Positions 63,701 to 64,000 of a stretch of 64,000 nt of DNA are shown piece by piece (the first letter of the stretch is position 1; each line of letters starts with the position of its first letter). This DNA is from Geodermatophilus telluris. Its GTDB lineage: Bacteria > Actinomycetota > Actinomycetes > Mycobacteriales > Geodermatophilaceae. The stretch is taken from positions 568,935 to 632,934 of the forward strand of contig NZ_FMZF01000003.1 in NCBI RefSeq assembly GCF_900102745.1, in the 5' to 3' direction. The translations under genes were made by a program, and so were the position numbers. The notes under the pieces were generated by a model, which saw only the letters and a list, made by a program, of their open reading frames with translations, was not told where the DNA came from and searched no databases.

Positions 63701-63817
63701 CCGGCGGTGTCCTACTCTCCCACCCCGTTCCCGGGGCAGTACCATCGGCGCTGAGAGGCTTAGCTTCCGGGTTCGGAATGGGACCGGGCGTTTCCCTCTC
63801 GCCATGACCGCCGTAAC
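63701..63817 (-). rRNA. rrf: 5S ribosomal RNA
   Basis: The minus strand gives a ~117-base 5S molecule starting GTTACGGCGGTCATGGCGAG. It contains the universal CCCATTCCGAACCCGGAAG, GAUGGUACUGC and the closing GGAGAGUAGG helix. Ends are estimated to a few bases. Arranged 3' of the 23S gene in the usual operon order. Confidence 0.95.
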
Positions 63818-63937
63818 ACTGTGAACATGTACCCACACCGGCCCCGCCGAGGCCTGCTCGGAGGGTGGGTTGGGTGCGTTCAGAACCGCACAGTGGACGC
63901 GAGACTTCTTCTTGGTTGCTTGACGGGTGGGGATGTG

Positions 63938-64000
63938 TGGTCAAGCCCTCGGCCTGTTAGTACCGGTCAGCTCCACACCTCGCGGTGCTTCCACTTCCGG
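63938..64000 (-). rRNA. rrl: 23S ribosomal RNA, 3' end only
   Basis: The minus strand shows the conserved 3' end of 23S rRNA: CCGGAAGTGGAAGCACCGCG, GGTACTAACAGGCCGAGGGC, TTGACC. The gene continues past the right edge. A CTTGAC/GTCAAG pair at 63919-63945 forms the base of the processing stem. The 3' boundary is approximate. Confidence 0.92.

Overview
This is a 64 kb stretch of a very GC-rich actinobacterial chromosome, roughly 70-75% G+C. The gene content is typical of Actinomycetes: ClgR, LpqY-SugABC, DUF3046, a B12-dependent ribonucleotide reductase, actinobacterial SOS boxes and abundant leaderless genes. The overall style suggests the Geodermatophilaceae (Blastococcus, Geodermatophilus, Modestobacter), but that family-level placement is an inference, not shown by a marker. 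Genes are tightly packed. Most operons are joined by 4-base GTGA or ATGA overlaps. Many transcription units begin with a -10 hexamer only 6-8 bases before the start codon.

Region 1 (1-20 kb) is a housekeeping and DNA-damage core whose order resembles the M. tuberculosis Rv2718c-Rv2738c neighbourhood and the C. glutamicum glu-recXA area. It holds nrdR-nrdJ (with candidate NrdR boxes), a LysM cell-division suppressor divergent from lexA (two SOS boxes between them), an exported propeller-like protein and a PAP2 phosphatase. It continues with hflX, dapF-miaA and a dioxygenase-like gene, a DUF349 protein, miaB, the gluABCD glutamate importer, and recX-recA (SOS box upstream).

Region 2 (20-28 kb) holds an ABC exporter plus two-component system operon placed between recA and its usual neighbour DUF3046. 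It is followed by a PH-domain membrane protein, a MarR regulator with a perfect palindromic operator, an unlisted 36-residue membrane miniprotein, an MFS transporter and an acyl-CoA dehydrogenase.

Region 3 (27.7-38 kb) looks like a nucleic-acid repair and processing island. It has the giant helicase Lhr, a protein with three cold-shock domains joined by charged R/D/G-rich linkers, an apparently frameshifted HhH-GPD DNA glycosylase, a membrane-anchored ABM-fold protein and the Nei2 glycosylase. A TetR/membrane-protein pair and PspA follow.

Region 4 (38-47 kb) is a sugar-uptake locus. A PfkB kinase converges on an operon encoding an LpqY-SugA-SugB-SugC importer and a GH13 alpha-glucosidase, preceded by a DUF4032 kinase-like protein. 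The likely scheme is import of an alpha-glucoside, cleavage by the GH13 enzyme and phosphorylation of the released sugar.

Region 5 (47-64 kb) returns to core genes: clgR, pgsA, rimO, ftsK, an S9 peptidase, a SigL-like ECF sigma factor with its zinc anti-sigma factor, a secreted parallel beta-helix protein, RNase J, dapA, dfrA, thyA, an AlkZ/YcaQ-like glycosylase, a GNAT and a DUF2461 protein. The window ends in an rRNA operon on the minus strand (complete 5S, 3' end of 23S) that converges on the DUF2461 gene across a shared terminator.

The only gene-free stretch above 300 bases is 1814-2270, which holds the nrdR control region and a terminator-like hairpin. I saw no tRNA, CRISPR array, insertion sequence or prophage. 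I found no single, clearly new multi-gene system. The strongest unusual observations are stop codons that double as -10 promoter elements, the triple cold-shock protein beside lhr, two apparent coding disruptions (33.9 kb and 40.97 kb), the membrane miniprotein and the ECF promoter embedded in a stop codon.
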